A DNA stretch of 64,000 nt. It comes from Paraburkholderia caribensis (GTDB lineage Bacteria > Pseudomonadota > Gammaproteobacteria > Burkholderiales > Burkholderiaceae). The notes beneath the pieces are model-generated. The model was not told the DNA's origin and searched no databases. It saw only the letters and a program-made list of their open reading frames with translations. Shown one piece after another: positions 16,549-26,316 of the stretch (position 1 is the stretch's first letter; each line of letters begins with the position of its first letter). The stretch is taken from positions 248,001-312,000 of the forward strand of contig NZ_CP026102.1 in assembly GCF_002902945.1 (NCBI RefSeq). The letters are read 5' to 3'. A program made the translations under genes and the position numbers.

Positions 16549-18351
16549 TCAGGCGGCGCGCTGCAGCCACGCGCGCCAGCCGCCGTATTGCGTGATATCG
16601 ACGGCGCCTTCGAGCCCGTACGCCTCGCAAACGAAGCCGGTTTCCCAGCGCCCGTCAGCAAGCTCGACCTTGCCGAGCGCGAGCGGCGCCGGAATGCCCG
16701 CGAGGAAGGACCCTGCTTCGCTGGCGGGCAATTCCCATACTTCGACTTCGATTGCCGCGCCGTTCGCCGCATCGCGCATCATGCCGGGCCGCTGCGTTGC
16801 GCCGCCGCCCGCGAGCGCATACAGCCGGTAGCGCGGCGCGCTGGCCGTCTTCTCGACGAGCCGCGCGCCACGTGCGATCAACTGCCCGTTCAGCGCCAGC
16901 CCTTGCAGATGCGCGCCGCACACCACGAGCTTCATCCTGTCATGGCGGGCTGCATTCGAGGGCGCATTCGCATCCTGTTGCGCGCCGCCGATCAGCGGCA
17001 CATTCAGCTTGCGATGCAGCGCATCGGCGACGCTCAGCAGGTATTGATCGGTGAACGCGCGGCCGAACAGCGTGACGCCCCACGGCAGCCCATTGCGCAT
17101 GAAGCCGGCAGGCGTCGCGACGGCGGCGTAATCGAGCAGGTTCATGAAGTTGGTGTAATACCCGAGCAGCGAGTTAGGGCCGATAGGATCGCGCTCCAGT
17201 TCGTCGAGCGTGACGGCGCGTGGAATGGACGGCGTCAGCACGCAATCGAGTTCCGCGAGCACGGCGTCGCAACGCTGCTTCAGCGCCTGGAGCCGGTATT
17301 GCGCGCGAAATGCATCGACGGCCGTCGTGCCCGGCGCCTTGGCGAGCACGTCGCGAATCACGGGCAGCACGGCGTCGGGTTGCGATTCCATCAGCGCGCC
17401 TGCCACGCTGTAGCGCTCGGCAACCCACGGTCCTTCGTAGAGAAGTCGCGCCGCTTCGACGAAGGGCGCAAAGTCGATCTCGACGGCCTCGCCGCCGATC
17501 CCTTCTAGCGCCGCGCGCGCCTGCGCGAACAGCGCGGGGCTCTCGTCGCAGCCCGCGAATTCGAGCTGACGCGGCACGCCGAAGCGAAAGCGCGTGACGG
17601 CGCCGAACGCGGTCGCGTCGTTCCATTGCGGATTCACGCGGCTATAGGCGTCGGCGGGATCATGGCGGGCGGTGAGCGCGAGCAGTTCGCTCGCCTCGCC
17701 GGCTGTCGCGGTGAAATACGTCACGCAGTCGAGCGTGCGGCAGGCGGGCACGACGCCCGCCGTCGACAGCAAGCCCTTCGTTCCTTTGGTGCCGACCAGG
17801 TTGTTCAACGCGGCGGGCACGCGGCCCGAGCCGGCCGTATCGGTGCCGAGCGCGAAGCTCGCGACGCCGAGCGCCACCGCCAGCGACGACCCCGCGCTCG
17901 ATCCGCCCGAGGGATACGCGGCATGCACGCTGTTGCGGCACTTGCCGTATGGCGAGCGCGTGCCGTTGAGGCCTGTCGCGAACTGGTCGAGGTTCGTCTT
18001 GCCGATCGGCACCGCGCCGAGCGCGATCAGTTGCGCGACGAGGGTTGCAGACTCTTGAGGCGTATACGCGAATGCAGGGCACGCGGCCGTGGTCGGAATA
18101 CCGGCGAGGTCGATGTTGTCCTTCAAGGCGAACGGCACGCCGTAGAGCGGCAGCGAATCGGCATCGCGCCCGTCGAGCGCCGCGAGATAAGGCTCGATCT
18201 CAGCGTCCGACAGCAGATGAATGAACAGGTGATAGTCCGGGTTCAGCGCGGCGGCGCGCTCGCGCAATGCGCCAAGCAGCGCGCGCGGCGTCACGCGGCC
18301 TTCTCGATACGCGGCGCGCACTGCGGGAAGACGCAGATCGAATGAAGCCAT
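16549..18351 (-). CDS. atzF: Allophanate hydrolase
   Basis: The product hydrolyses allophanate to two ammonia and two CO2. The N-terminal amidase-signature domain has Lys77 (ALKDNID), cis-Ser151 (SGGSSAGS) and nucleophile Ser175 (GTDTAGS). The C-terminal domain (about 460-600, starting MKLVVCGAHLQG) is the typical allophanate hydrolase second domain. The length of 600 residues is normal. It is the last gene of the guanidine operon, 36 bases after the carboxylase gene. Because the operon has a guanidine riboswitch, allophanate here probably comes from carboxyguanidine rather than directly from urea carboxylation. Confidence 0.95.
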   Translation of the reverse strand: MASFDLRLPAVRAAYREGRVTPRALLGALRERAAALNPDYHLFIHLLSDAEIEPYLAALDGRDADSLPLYGVPFALKDNIDLAGIPTTAACPAFAYTPQESATLVAQLIALGAVPIGKTNLDQFATGLNGTRSPYGKCRNSVHAAYPSGGSSAGSSLAVALGVASFALGTDTAGSGRVPAALNNLVGTKGTKGLLSTAGVVPACRTLDCVTYFTATAGEASELLALTARHDPADAYSRVNPQWNDATAFGAVTRFRFGVPRQLEFAGCDESPALFAQARAALEGIGGEAVEIDFAPFVEAARLLYEGPWVAERYSVAGALMESQPDAVLPVIRDVLAKAPGTTAVDAFRAQYRLQALKQRCDAVLAELDCVLTPSIPRAVTLDELERDPIGPNSLLGYYTNFMNLLDYAAVATPAGFMRNGLPWGVTLFGRAFTDQYLLSVADALHRKLNVPLIGGAQQDANAPSNAARHDRMKLVVCGAHLQGLALNGQLIARGARLVEKTASAPRYRLYALAGGGATQRPGMMRDAANGAAIEVEVWELPASEAGSFLAGIPAPLALGKVELADGRWETGFVCEAYGLEGAVDITQYGGWRAWLQRAA

Positions 18352-18387
18352 GTCGGATGGTTCCTTAATGCGTTGAAGTGAGTTGTC

Positions 18388-21300
18388 TCATGCATGCTGT
18401 TCGATCACGACGACGCGTTGTCCCGCGCGAACGGGCGAACCCGGCGCGACGTGAATCTCGCCGACGGTGCCCGCGCAAGGCGCGATAACGGATATCTCCA
18501 TCTTCATCGATTCGATCACGAGCAGCACGTCGCCTGCTTCGACAGTCGCGCCGGGCTCGACGCGCACTTGCCACAGGTTGCCGGCAATTTCGCTATCGAC
18601 GGCGATCTGGCCGTCGGTGAGCGGCGCGATTTCCGCGTCGGCAGTGACGGGAGGCTCCAGCGCGTCTTCGTTGCTGCCCGCTTCGTGCCAACGCTGCCGC
18701 TCGGCCTGAAACGCGGCTTGCTGACGCGTGCGGAATTGCGCGATGTCATCTGCTTCGCGTTCGAGAAACGCCTGATAGTCGGCGAGCGACAACTCGGTCT
18801 CTTCGATCTTCAGCGGATAACGGCCAAGCGGAAACGCTTCGCGGATGCGCAGCAGTTCGTCGGCGGAGACTTCGTAGAAGCGGATCTGATCGAAGAAGCG
18901 CAACAGGTACGGACGTCCAGCGAAATCCGCGACTTCGCGATAGCGGTTCCACATCTGCAGCGTGCGTCCGACGAACTGATAGCCGCCAGGTCCTTCCATG
19001 CCGTACACGCACAGATACGCGCCGCCGATGCCGACGGAGTTCTCGGCCGTCCACGTGCGCGCCGGGTTGTACTTCGTCGTCACCAGCCGGTGACGCGGAT
19101 CGAGCGGCGTCGCAACGGGCGCGCCAAGGTAGACGTCGCCGAGCCCCATCACCAGATAGCTCGCGTCGAACACGATGCGCTTCACGGCATCGATCGAATC
19201 GAGGTCGTTGATGCGGCGGATGAACTCCAGATTGCTCGGACACCAGGGCGCGTCCTTGCGCACGGTGGTCATGTACTTGTCGATGGCGAGCTGGCACGCG
19301 GGGTCGTCCCACGACAGCGGCAGATGCACGATACGCGACGGCGCCCGCAGATCTTTTTGCAGCAGCACGCGCTGCCATGTCGCCGCGACGTGATCGAGCA
19401 GCGTCGCAAGCGGCAACTGCTCCGGCTGATAGTGGACCTGCAGCGAACGGATGCCGGGCGTCAGATCGATCACACCGGGCAACTGCAACGCCTCGAGCGA
19501 TTGCATCAATGCATGGCCGCGAAAGCGCAACACGAGATCGAGTTCGGACGGGCCGATTTCGAGCAGCAGATGCGTGTCGCCGGACAGTCGCGCGACGAGC
19601 CGGTCATCGCCTTCACCGACGTTGAGCACGATGGGCGACTGCAACGCCGCGCGTTCTTCGCCGGCTTGCGGAGAGCTTGCGTGCGCGGCGAGCGTGACTA
19701 TTTCTTCGATACGTGCGCGTGCCGCTGCGCGCGCGGTGGCGATATCGACGGGCACGAAGCGCACCTTGTCGCCTGCCTTCAACTGGCCGATCTGCCACAG
19801 GTCCGCTTCGATCACCGTGACAGGACACACGAAGCCGCCGAGACTCGGGCCATCGGGGCCGAGAATGACGGGCATGTCGCCCGTGAAATCGACTGCACCG
19901 ACGGCATACGGATTGTCGTGAATGTTCGACGGATGCAGCCCCGCTTCGCCGCCGTCGGCGCGCGTCCATTCGGGCTTCGGGCCGATCAGCCGCACGCCTG
20001 TGCGGCTCGAATTGAAATGGATCTCCCAGTCGGTGTCGAGAAACTGATCGATATAGGGCGCGCTGAAGTATTCGGGCGCGCCATGCGGGCCGTAGATCAC
20101 GCGCAGCACGCGCACATCGTCGAGGCGCTGGGTGAGCGCAGCAGGCATTGAAGCGCCCGCATTGCGATCAGCGAGCGGATGAAGATGCAGCACGTCGCCC
20201 GCCCGCAGCGCGCGTCCGCCGTGGCCGCCGAACTGCCCGAGCGTGAAGGTGCTGCGGCTGCCCAGATACTGTGCGACGTCCAGCCCGCCGCGCACGCACA
20301 GATAGGCGCGCGCGCCAGCGCCGCGGATCGTGCCGAGCGCGAGGGTCGAACCGGCTGCGACGAGGAACGTCGTGTTCATCGGCTGCGGAATCTCGTCGAG
20401 CATGACGGGCAATGTCGCGCCCGTCACGGTGACGACGGCATCCGTGTTGAACCGCAACGTGGGCCCGCTCATCGTGATTTCGAGCGCGGCGGCCTGTGCG
20501 TCGTTGCCGAGCAGACGGTTGCCGAGGCGCAGCGCACGGTCGTCCATCGGTCCCGAGGGCGGCACGCCGACGGCCCAGTAACCCGGACGGCCCGGGTAGT
20601 CTTGCACGGTAGTCTGCGTGCCGCCGCTGAGCACTTCGAATGTCGATGCGCGATAACGCAGGCCTTCAAGGCAACGCGTCCACGGATGGCCGCTCGCGAA
20701 TGGCGTGTCGGCAAGAATCTGCCGCAGATAGTCACGGTTCGTCTCGACGCCGTAGATGCGCGACGCTTCGAGCGCGGCGTCGAGCGCGTGGCGCGCCGCA
20801 TCGCGGGTCGGTTGCCAGGCGATCAGCTTCGCGAGCATCGGATCGAACCACGGCGGCACCTCGCAACCGGCCTCGATCCATGTGTCGATGCGCAGCGCGC
20901 GGCCATCGGCAGGCGGGAACGACACGTCGGTCAGCAGCCCGGGGCAGGGCTTGAAATCGCGGCCGGGATCTTCCGCATAGAGGCGTGCCTGGATCGCGTG
21001 GCCTTGCGGCCTCAGATCGCGCGCCAACACGTCGAGCGGCGCGAGCGTGCCCGCCGCCAGTTCGATCATCCAGCGCACCAGGTCTACGCCCCACACCTGT
21101 TCGGTCACGCCATGCTCGACCTGCAAACGCGTGTTCACTTCGAGAAAGTAGAAGCGCGCAGCATCGCTGTCGTAGACGAATTCGACCGTGCCCGCCGAGC
21201 GATACGACACCGCTTGCGCGAGCCGGATCGCCGCTTCGCATAGCGCGGCTTCGACGCCGTCGGGCAGGTTCGGCGCGGGCGTTTCTTCGAGCACCTTCTG

Positions 21301-22002
21301 GTTGCGCCGCTGCACGGAGCAGTCGCGCACGCCGAGCGCAATGGCCGCGCCCTCGCCGTCGCCGAATATTTGCACTTCGAGATGCCGCGCTTTCTCGATG
21401 TACTTTTCGAGGAACACGCCGGCATCGCTGAAATTGTTCTGCCCGAGGCGCTTCACGTTGTCGAACTGCGCCGCCAGTTCCTCTGCCGAGCGGCACACGC
21501 GCATGCCGATCCCGCCGCCGCCCGCCGTGCTTTTCAGCATCACCGGGTAGCCGATGCGTTGCGCCGCTTCGAGCGCGGCGTCGAGCCCGTCGAGCAGGCC
21601 CGTGCCTTCGAGCATCGGCACGCCTTGTTCGGCGGCGATCGCGCGGGCCGTGTGCTTCAGACCGAAGGCGCGCAATTGCGCGGGCGTCGGCCCGATGAAC
21701 GCGATGCCAGCCGCTTCGCATGCTTCGGCGAACGCCGCGTTTTCGGACAGGAAGCCGTAGCCCGGATGGATCGCCTGTGCGCCTTGCGCGCGTGCGATTT
21801 CCAGAAGCTTCGCGATGTCGAGGTAGGTGACGCTTGCCGCGCCGTCGCCGAGACTGCATGCCGTGTCGGCGAGGCTGACGTGACGGCTCGCGCGGTCCGC
21901 TTCGCTATAGACGGCGATGCCTTCGACGTTCAGTTCGCGCAGCGTGCGCAGAATGCGGCAGGCAATCGCGCCGCGATTCGCAATGAGGACTTTATCGAAC
22001 AT
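18388..22002 (-). CDS. Guanidine carboxylase (urea carboxylase family), biotin-dependent
   Basis: The 1204-residue single-chain enzyme has three parts. The biotin carboxylase part covers about 1-450 (KVLIANRGAIACRI, ATP-grasp STAGGGGIGM, HLEVQIFGDG). The KipI/KipA-type carboxyltransferase part covers about 465-1060. A biotinyl domain ends the chain, with biotin on Lys1167 (ESMKM). It uses ATP and bicarbonate to carboxylate its substrate. Most genomes call it urea carboxylase, but published work shows that relatives under ykkC control, together with DUF1989 partners, carboxylate guanidine. That fits the riboswitch upstream here. The single substrate-specificity residue in the carboxyltransferase domain needs an alignment to confirm. 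Confidence 0.9.
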   Translation of the reverse strand: MFDKVLIANRGAIACRILRTLRELNVEGIAVYSEADRASRHVSLADTACSLGDGAASVTYLDIAKLLEIARAQGAQAIHPGYGFLSENAAFAEACEAAGIAFIGPTPAQLRAFGLKHTARAIAAEQGVPMLEGTGLLDGLDAALEAAQRIGYPVMLKSTAGGGGIGMRVCRSAEELAAQFDNVKRLGQNNFSDAGVFLEKYIEKARHLEVQIFGDGEGAAIALGVRDCSVQRRNQKVLEETPAPNLPDGVEAALCEAAIRLAQAVSYRSAGTVEFVYDSDAARFYFLEVNTRLQVEHGVTEQVWGVDLVRWMIELAAGTLAPLDVLARDLRPQGHAIQARLYAEDPGRDFKPCPGLLTDVSFPPADGRALRIDTWIEAGCEVPPWFDPMLAKLIAWQPTRDAARHALDAALEASRIYGVETNRDYLRQILADTPFASGHPWTRCLEGLRYRASTFEVLSGGTQTTVQDYPGRPGYWAVGVPPSGPMDDRALRLGNRLLGNDAQAAALEITMSGPTLRFNTDAVVTVTGATLPVMLDEIPQPMNTTFLVAAGSTLALGTIRGAGARAYLCVRGGLDVAQYLGSRSTFTLGQFGGHGGRALRAGDVLHLHPLADRNAGASMPAALTQRLDDVRVLRVIYGPHGAPEYFSAPYIDQFLDTDWEIHFNSSRTGVRLIGPKPEWTRADGGEAGLHPSNIHDNPYAVGAVDFTGDMPVILGPDGPSLGGFVCPVTVIEADLWQIGQLKAGDKVRFVPVDIATARAAARARIEEIVTLAAHASSPQAGEERAALQSPIVLNVGEGDDRLVARLSGDTHLLLEIGPSELDLVLRFRGHALMQSLEALQLPGVIDLTPGIRSLQVHYQPEQLPLATLLDHVAATWQRVLLQKDLRAPSRIVHLPLSWDDPACQLAIDKYMTTVRKDAPWCPSNLEFIRRINDLDSIDAVKRIVFDASYLVMGLGDVYLGAPVATPLDPRHRLVTTKYNPARTWTAENSVGIGGAYLCVYGMEGPGGYQFVGRTLQMWNRYREVADFAGRPYLLRFFDQIRFYEVSADELLRIREAFPLGRYPLKIEETELSLADYQAFLEREADDIAQFRTRQQAAFQAERQRWHEAGSNEDALEPPVTADAEIAPLTDGQIAVDSEIAGNLWQVRVEPGATVEAGDVLLVIESMKMEISVIAPCAGTVGEIHVAPGSPVRAGQRVVVIEQHA

Positions 22003-22194
22003 GAGTGGATGTTCAATGCGTGGGCGGGTCGTCCCGCCACGTGGGCATGCATGCCGAGGTCGTCCACGGCAGGTCGCTTCGTTTCAGTTCTTAAAAGCGG
22101 GCTGGGTGCTTCGTGTATTCCATAGCGCCGTCGATGCGCAGCAAACGCCCGGCGCGTACTTTCATCACCGTGTAGAGCCACAGACGCAGCGTGC

Positions 22195-22839
22195 TCAGTT
22201 CCATATCGTCAGCTCCGCGGGAGTGGGGTTATATGCGTTGCACGGATTGTTCAGTTGCGGGCAGTTCGAAATCAGCACGATCACGTCCATTTCCGCGCGG
22301 ACTTCGACGTATTTGCCGGGCGCGGAAATGCCGTCCTCGAATGTGAGGCCGCCCTCGGATGTGACGGGCACGTTCATGAAGAAATTGATGTTGGCGGCGA
22401 TGTCGGTTTTCGACAGACGGCCGTCGTGCGCGCAGGCGCGCAGGTAGTTGTCGCGGCAGCTGTGCATGTAGCGCTTTTCGAGCGCGTAGCGCACGGTGTT
22501 GCTTTCCTGCGCGCATGCGCCGCCGAGCGTGTCGTGACGTCCGCAGGTGTCGGCGACGATGGTCAGCATGGGGTTGCCGAGGTTCGAATAGAGCACGGTG
22601 CCCGTGGTCAGATAAAGGCTTTGCTGGCGGCGCAGCGTGCGTTGCGCGTCGTAGCGCTCGCGCGGATCGGCGAGGCTGTAGAACAGCGTGTCGATTGCCT
22701 GATTGCCTTCTACGTCGCGAATGCGCAGCGTCTGGCCGGCTTTCAGTTCCTTGAGCCATGGCTCGCCCGCAGGCAAGGTCTCGCGAAAGATCGCGTCGGC
22801 GGGGTCGAGCGTGCTGGTCGTGAGGATGGATGTCGTCAT
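22195..22839 (-). CDS. DUF1989 protein, carboxyguanidine deiminase subunit (UAAP2-type)
   Basis: The 214-residue product is one of two paralogous DUF1989 proteins long annotated as urea-carboxylase-associated. It shows VEGNQAIDTLFYSLADPRER, ADTCGRHDTLGG and the terminal SNCPQLNNPCNAYNPTP; conserved Cys and His suggest a metal site. Published biochemistry assigns the pair to deimination of carboxyguanidine to allophanate (CgdAB). It is separated from the upstream paralogue by 14 bases and from the carboxylase by 192 bases in which I see no gene. Which subunit is A or B was not decided. Confidence 0.88.
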   Translation of the reverse strand: MTTSILTTSTLDPADAIFRETLPAGEPWLKELKAGQTLRIRDVEGNQAIDTLFYSLADPRERYDAQRTLRRQQSLYLTTGTVLYSNLGNPMLTIVADTCGRHDTLGGACAQESNTVRYALEKRYMHSCRDNYLRACAHDGRLSKTDIAANINFFMNVPVTSEGGLTFEDGISAPGKYVEVRAEMDVIVLISNCPQLNNPCNAYNPTPAELTIWN

Positions 22840-22853
22840 GGCGCGCGTTCCGC

Positions 22854-23561
22854 TCAGAGAAAGAATCGTTCGGTGTTGATGAAGCCGCGCGCGTTTTCAT
22901 CGCACGACGTGCGGCAGATTTCCGCGACCTGGCTGTCGGCGGCGCGCAGCGTGAGCTTCACGGGTTTCGGTGCGTACTCGGGGTTCGGGTCGAGCGGATG
23001 CTGGATCGCCGTCAGCACGACGAGCGTGTTCATCGGCGCATATAGTTCGATGTAGTCGCCCGTTTTCGAATTGCCTTCGACGAAGCTGAGCGCGCCCGCA
23101 TCCGTCACATCGACGCGGGTGAAGAGATTGAGCGTCATCAGCAGATCCGACACGCCGAGCCCCCACTTGCCGAGTTCGACGAGCAGGTTGTCGGTGCCGT
23201 TGCGATAGAACGCGTTGCGCAGTTCCTGATAGCGGCCTTGTCCGTACTTCTCGAACACTTCCGCCGCGTTCGATACACCCGCGAGACTGTCGTGCCAGCC
23301 ACACGTATCCGCGACGATGGCAGCGAGCACGCGGCCCATGTCGGAATACAGGCAATGGCCTTTGGTCAGTTTGGCCGTGTGCTGGCACTTGAGCGTGTCG
23401 GGCAGATTCAGGCGCTCGCTTTTTTCGGCGGCATTGAAGAGCAGCATCGCGACGTTCGCGCCGCCGCGCGGATCGGTGATGCGCAGCAACTGTCCGCGCT
23501 TGACGATCAGCGATGCATGGCCGCCGCCGGGCACGGTTTCTTCGAGCAATGTTTCGTTCAT
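22854..23561 (-). CDS. DUF1989 protein, carboxyguanidine deiminase subunit (UAAP1-type)
   Basis: The 235-residue product is a second DUF1989 protein, paralogous to the next gene. The core motifs are PRGGANVAMLLFNA, ADTCGWHDSLAG and LNLFTRVDV. It would form the heteromeric carboxyguanidine deiminase. ATG 23561 follows GGAAAGGA and is preferred. An ATG at 23582 overlaps the stop of the ABC ATPase gene (ATGA) and is possible. The gene is directly downstream of the transporter genes, as in other guanidine operons. Confidence 0.88.
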   Translation of the reverse strand: MNETLLEETVPGGGHASLIVKRGQLLRITDPRGGANVAMLLFNAAEKSERLNLPDTLKCQHTAKLTKGHCLYSDMGRVLAAIVADTCGWHDSLAGVSNAAEVFEKYGQGRYQELRNAFYRNGTDNLLVELGKWGLGVSDLLMTLNLFTRVDVTDAGALSFVEGNSKTGDYIELYAPMNTLVVLTAIQHPLDPNPEYAPKPVKLTLRAADSQVAEICRTSCDENARGFINTERFFL

Positions 23562-23578
23562 GTGTTGTGTCCTTTCCA

Positions 23579-24352
23579 TCATGCAGGCACGGCGAGCAGC
23601 GGCGGAATCGTCGTCGCCGCGTGCGGTTCGCGCACGCCGTTGCGTTCGAGGGGAATGTCGTAGGTGATGCGCGCGCCGTACGCCTGCGGCGCTTGCGGAT
23701 CGATGCGCACCTTGTCGAACACCAGCACGCGGCTGCCGAGCGTGAAGCCTTCCTTCAGATCGTGCGTGACCATGAAAACGGTCAGCTTCGCCTCGCGCCA
23801 CAGGCCCGTCAGCAGTTCGTGCATGTCGCGGCGGATGCCGGGGTCGAGCGCGCCGAACGGCTCGTCGAGCAACAGCACGCGCGGCTTCATCACCAGCGCC
23901 TGAGCGAGCGCGAGACGTTGCTGCATGCCGCCCGACAGTTGATGCGGATACTTGTCGAGCGAATCGGCGAGACCGACGCGCGCGAGCATCGCCACGGCTT
24001 CATCTTTTGCAAGGCGGCGGCGCGCGCCGAACAGGCGCCCCGTGAGCGGCGCATGCGGCAGTTCGAGGCCGAGCATCACGTTGCGCAGCACGGTGAGGTG
24101 CGGAAACACCGAATAGCGCTGGAACACGACGCCGCGATGCGGGTCCGGCTCCGGCGGCAACGGTTCGCCATCGAGCAGGATGGCGCCGCGCGTCGGACGT
24201 TCCTGGCCGAGCAGCAGGCGCAGGAAGGTCGACTTGCCGCAGCCCGACGCGCCGACCATCGAGCAGAATTCGCCCTCCGCGATGCGCAGATTGAGCCGCT
24301 CCAGCACGACCTGATCGTCGTATTGTTTCCACAGGTTGCGGATCTCGATCAT
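23579..24352 (-). CDS. ABC transporter ATP-binding protein, guanidine operon
   Basis: The product is a nitrate/taurine-type ABC ATPase of 257 residues, with Walker A GASGCGKST, the signature LSGGMQQRLALAQAL, Walker B VLLLDEPFGALD and a switch His in MVTHD. It energises import through the adjacent permease. ATG 24352 overlaps the permease stop by four bases (ATGA), showing translational coupling. The reading frame continues upstream through the permease gene in another frame; that part is not coding. The most likely substrate is guanidine because of the riboswitch-controlled context. Confidence 0.92.
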   Translation of the reverse strand: MIEIRNLWKQYDDQVVLERLNLRIAEGEFCSMVGASGCGKSTFLRLLLGQERPTRGAILLDGEPLPPEPDPHRGVVFQRYSVFPHLTVLRNVMLGLELPHAPLTGRLFGARRRLAKDEAVAMLARVGLADSLDKYPHQLSGGMQQRLALAQALVMKPRVLLLDEPFGALDPGIRRDMHELLTGLWREAKLTVFMVTHDLKEGFTLGSRVLVFDKVRIDPQAPQAYGARITYDIPLERNGVREPHAATTIPPLLAVPA

Positions 24353-25164
24353 GCGCGGCCTCCGTTGTACCAGGGGAACGCCCACTGCGTGAGACGGCGC
24401 AGCGCTTCGTCGATCAACCACGCGAGCAGCGTGATCCACGCGACGTACGGCAGGATCACATCCATCGCGAGATAGCGGCGCACGAGAAAGATGCGATAGC
24501 CGAGGCCATCCGTCGAGGCGATCGCTTCCGCCGCGATCAGAAACAGCCACGCCGACGTCAGCGCCAGACGCAATGCGATCAACAGACGCGGCAACAGTTG
24601 CGGCACGATCACGCGCAGAATCAGCGTCCAGCTCGATGCGCCGAGCGTTTGTGCCTTGATCCATAGCTCTTCGGGAATTTCGCGCGTGCGCTGTTGCAGA
24701 TCGCGGATCATCATCGGCGTGATGCCGATCACGATCAGCACGACTTTCGACAGCTCGTCGAGGCCGAACACGATGAAGAGAATCGGCAGCACCGCAAGCG
24801 GCGGGATCATCGATATCACCGTGATGAACGGCGACAGGGTGGTGCCCGCGAGCGGAATGCTGCCCGTCACGATGCCGAACACCAGCGCGATCGCCGCGCT
24901 CGCGGCCAGCCCGATGCCGAGCCGCTTCATGCTCGACACCGTGTCGTCCCACATCATGTATTCGCCCGTGCGCTTGTCTTCGGAGAACGCGTACTCGTGC
25001 AGTGCGTCCTTCATCTGCGTGGCGCTCGGCAGCAGCTTGTCGTCGGGATTGGCCTGCAGCCGCAGCGACGAGCCGGTGAAGTACACCGCGATCAGCACGA
25101 TGAAGGGTAGCAGCAACAGCATGAGACTGCCGGTGCGGCCGGGATGTCGGTTGATGAGCCGCAT
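24349..25164 (-). CDS. ABC transporter permease, guanidine operon
   Basis: The product is a 271-residue inner-membrane permease of the nitrate/taurine/sulfonate class. It has about six membrane segments, beginning with TGSLMLLLLPFIVLIAVYF, and an EAA-type loop (EELWIKAQTLGASSWTLILRVIVPQLLPRL) that contacts the ATPase. A periplasmic stretch of about 60 residues separates the first two segments. It overlaps the ATPase gene by four bases and follows the binding-protein gene by 28 bases. Confidence 0.92.
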   Translation of the reverse strand: MRLINRHPGRTGSLMLLLLPFIVLIAVYFTGSSLRLQANPDDKLLPSATQMKDALHEYAFSEDKRTGEYMMWDDTVSSMKRLGIGLAASAAIALVFGIVTGSIPLAGTTLSPFITVISMIPPLAVLPILFIVFGLDELSKVVLIVIGITPMMIRDLQQRTREIPEELWIKAQTLGASSWTLILRVIVPQLLPRLLIALRLALTSAWLFLIAAEAIASTDGLGYRIFLVRRYLAMDVILPYVAWITLLAWLIDEALRRLTQWAFPWYNGGRA

Positions 25165-25192
25165 GGGCCTCTCCTTCAGAACGCAGCCGCGC

Positions 25193-26260
25193 TCACAGCT
25201 TGCCTTGCGCGGCGAGGCGCACGTACGTCGGATCGAAACGCAGCTTCAGGTTGCTCTTGCTGCCGACCACCACGTTGTTGTCGAACGCCATGCCCACTGC
25301 GCCCGCGTTCGGTGCGCCCTTGCCGAGCAGCCCGTGATCGAACGAGAACTGCGCGACGCGCGTCATGATCTTCGGCATGTTCGGGCTGGTGGCGAAATCG
25401 AGCGCCTGTTGCGGCGTGTAGAAGAGCGCCGTGGTCGAGAGTTGCGCCTTGTAGCCGGCGAGGTCGGTGCCCGATGCTTTCGCCATCTCCGTGAGCGCGG
25501 CCTGGCTGTCGGGCGACGTGCCGTGCATCGTCTGCATGATTTCGAACCATGCGCCCGTCAGCGCTTTGCCGAGCGCGGGGTTGTCATGCAGCGTCTTCGT
25601 GTTGACGACCATCATGTCCATGATCTCGCCCGGAATGCGGCTCGAATCGAACACTTCGGTGACGTTCGGTTTCGCCTTCAGATCGGCGAGCATCGGGTTC
25701 CACGTGACGGCGTTGTGCACGGCGGGCGTCGCGAACGCGCCGGAGATGTCGGCATCCGACGTGTTGACGGTCTTGATGTCGCGCTCGCTCATGCCTGCCG
25801 ATTCGAGCGCGCGCGCCAGCAGATAGTGCGAGACGGAGAGTTCGACGAGATTGACGGGCTGACCCTTGAGGTCGGCGACTTTCTTGCCCACGCCCTTGAT
25901 GAGCACGCCGTCGTTGCCGTTCGAGTAGTCGCTGACGATCAACGCCGTGCTGTCCACGCCGCCCGTGGCGGGAATGGTCAGCGCGTCCATGTTGGTCATC
26001 GCGCAGCCGTCGAACTTGCCGGCCGTGTACTGGTTGATCGATTCGATGTAGTCGTTCAACTGCACGACATCGACGTTGATGCCGTACTTCTTCGCCCATT
26101 TGGACATGATGCCTTGCGTTTTCGCATAGCCCCACGGCATCCAGCCGGCGTAGATGGTCCAGCAGACCTTGAAGTCCTTACGGGCTTGAGCGAATGAAGG
26201 CGTGGAAAAACACAGGGAGAGAGCGACGGCGGCAGCGGCTGCAAAACGAAGCTTGCGCAT
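25193..26260 (-). CDS. ABC transporter periplasmic binding protein, guanidine operon
   Basis: The 355-residue exported binding protein has the signal peptide MRKLRFAAAAAVALSLCFSTP..., cut near SFA. The mature part starts KDFKVCWTIYAGWMPWGYA. This Trp/Tyr-rich motif is typical of the binding protein family found next to urea carboxylase genes. It delivers the ligand to the permease. ATG 26260 is preceded by GAGGT. It is the first gene after the guanidine-I riboswitch, separated from the aptamer by 56 bases. The inferred ligand is guanidine, or a related guanidino compound. Confidence 0.9.
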   Translation of the reverse strand: MRKLRFAAAAAVALSLCFSTPSFAQARKDFKVCWTIYAGWMPWGYAKTQGIMSKWAKKYGINVDVVQLNDYIESINQYTAGKFDGCAMTNMDALTIPATGGVDSTALIVSDYSNGNDGVLIKGVGKKVADLKGQPVNLVELSVSHYLLARALESAGMSERDIKTVNTSDADISGAFATPAVHNAVTWNPMLADLKAKPNVTEVFDSSRIPGEIMDMMVVNTKTLHDNPALGKALTGAWFEIMQTMHGTSPDSQAALTEMAKASGTDLAGYKAQLSTTALFYTPQQALDFATSPNMPKIMTRVAQFSFDHGLLGKGAPNAGAVGMAFDNNVVVGSKSNLKLRFDPTYVRLAAQGKL

Positions 26261-26316
26261 GAGGTTGACCTCGCAGGGACGGTTATCGACGGCAGGAGCG
26301 GCGCGACGCATCGCGT

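Noticed and set aside
18394..20151. 585-residue open frame antisense to the guanidine carboxylase gene
   Set aside because: Shadow of a conserved biotin enzyme; Arg/His-rich with no recognisable domain.
22003..22194. Additional small gene between the DUF1989 gene and the carboxylase gene
   Set aside because: The 83-residue frame has no ribosome site and no protein-like composition; the gap is probably untranslated.
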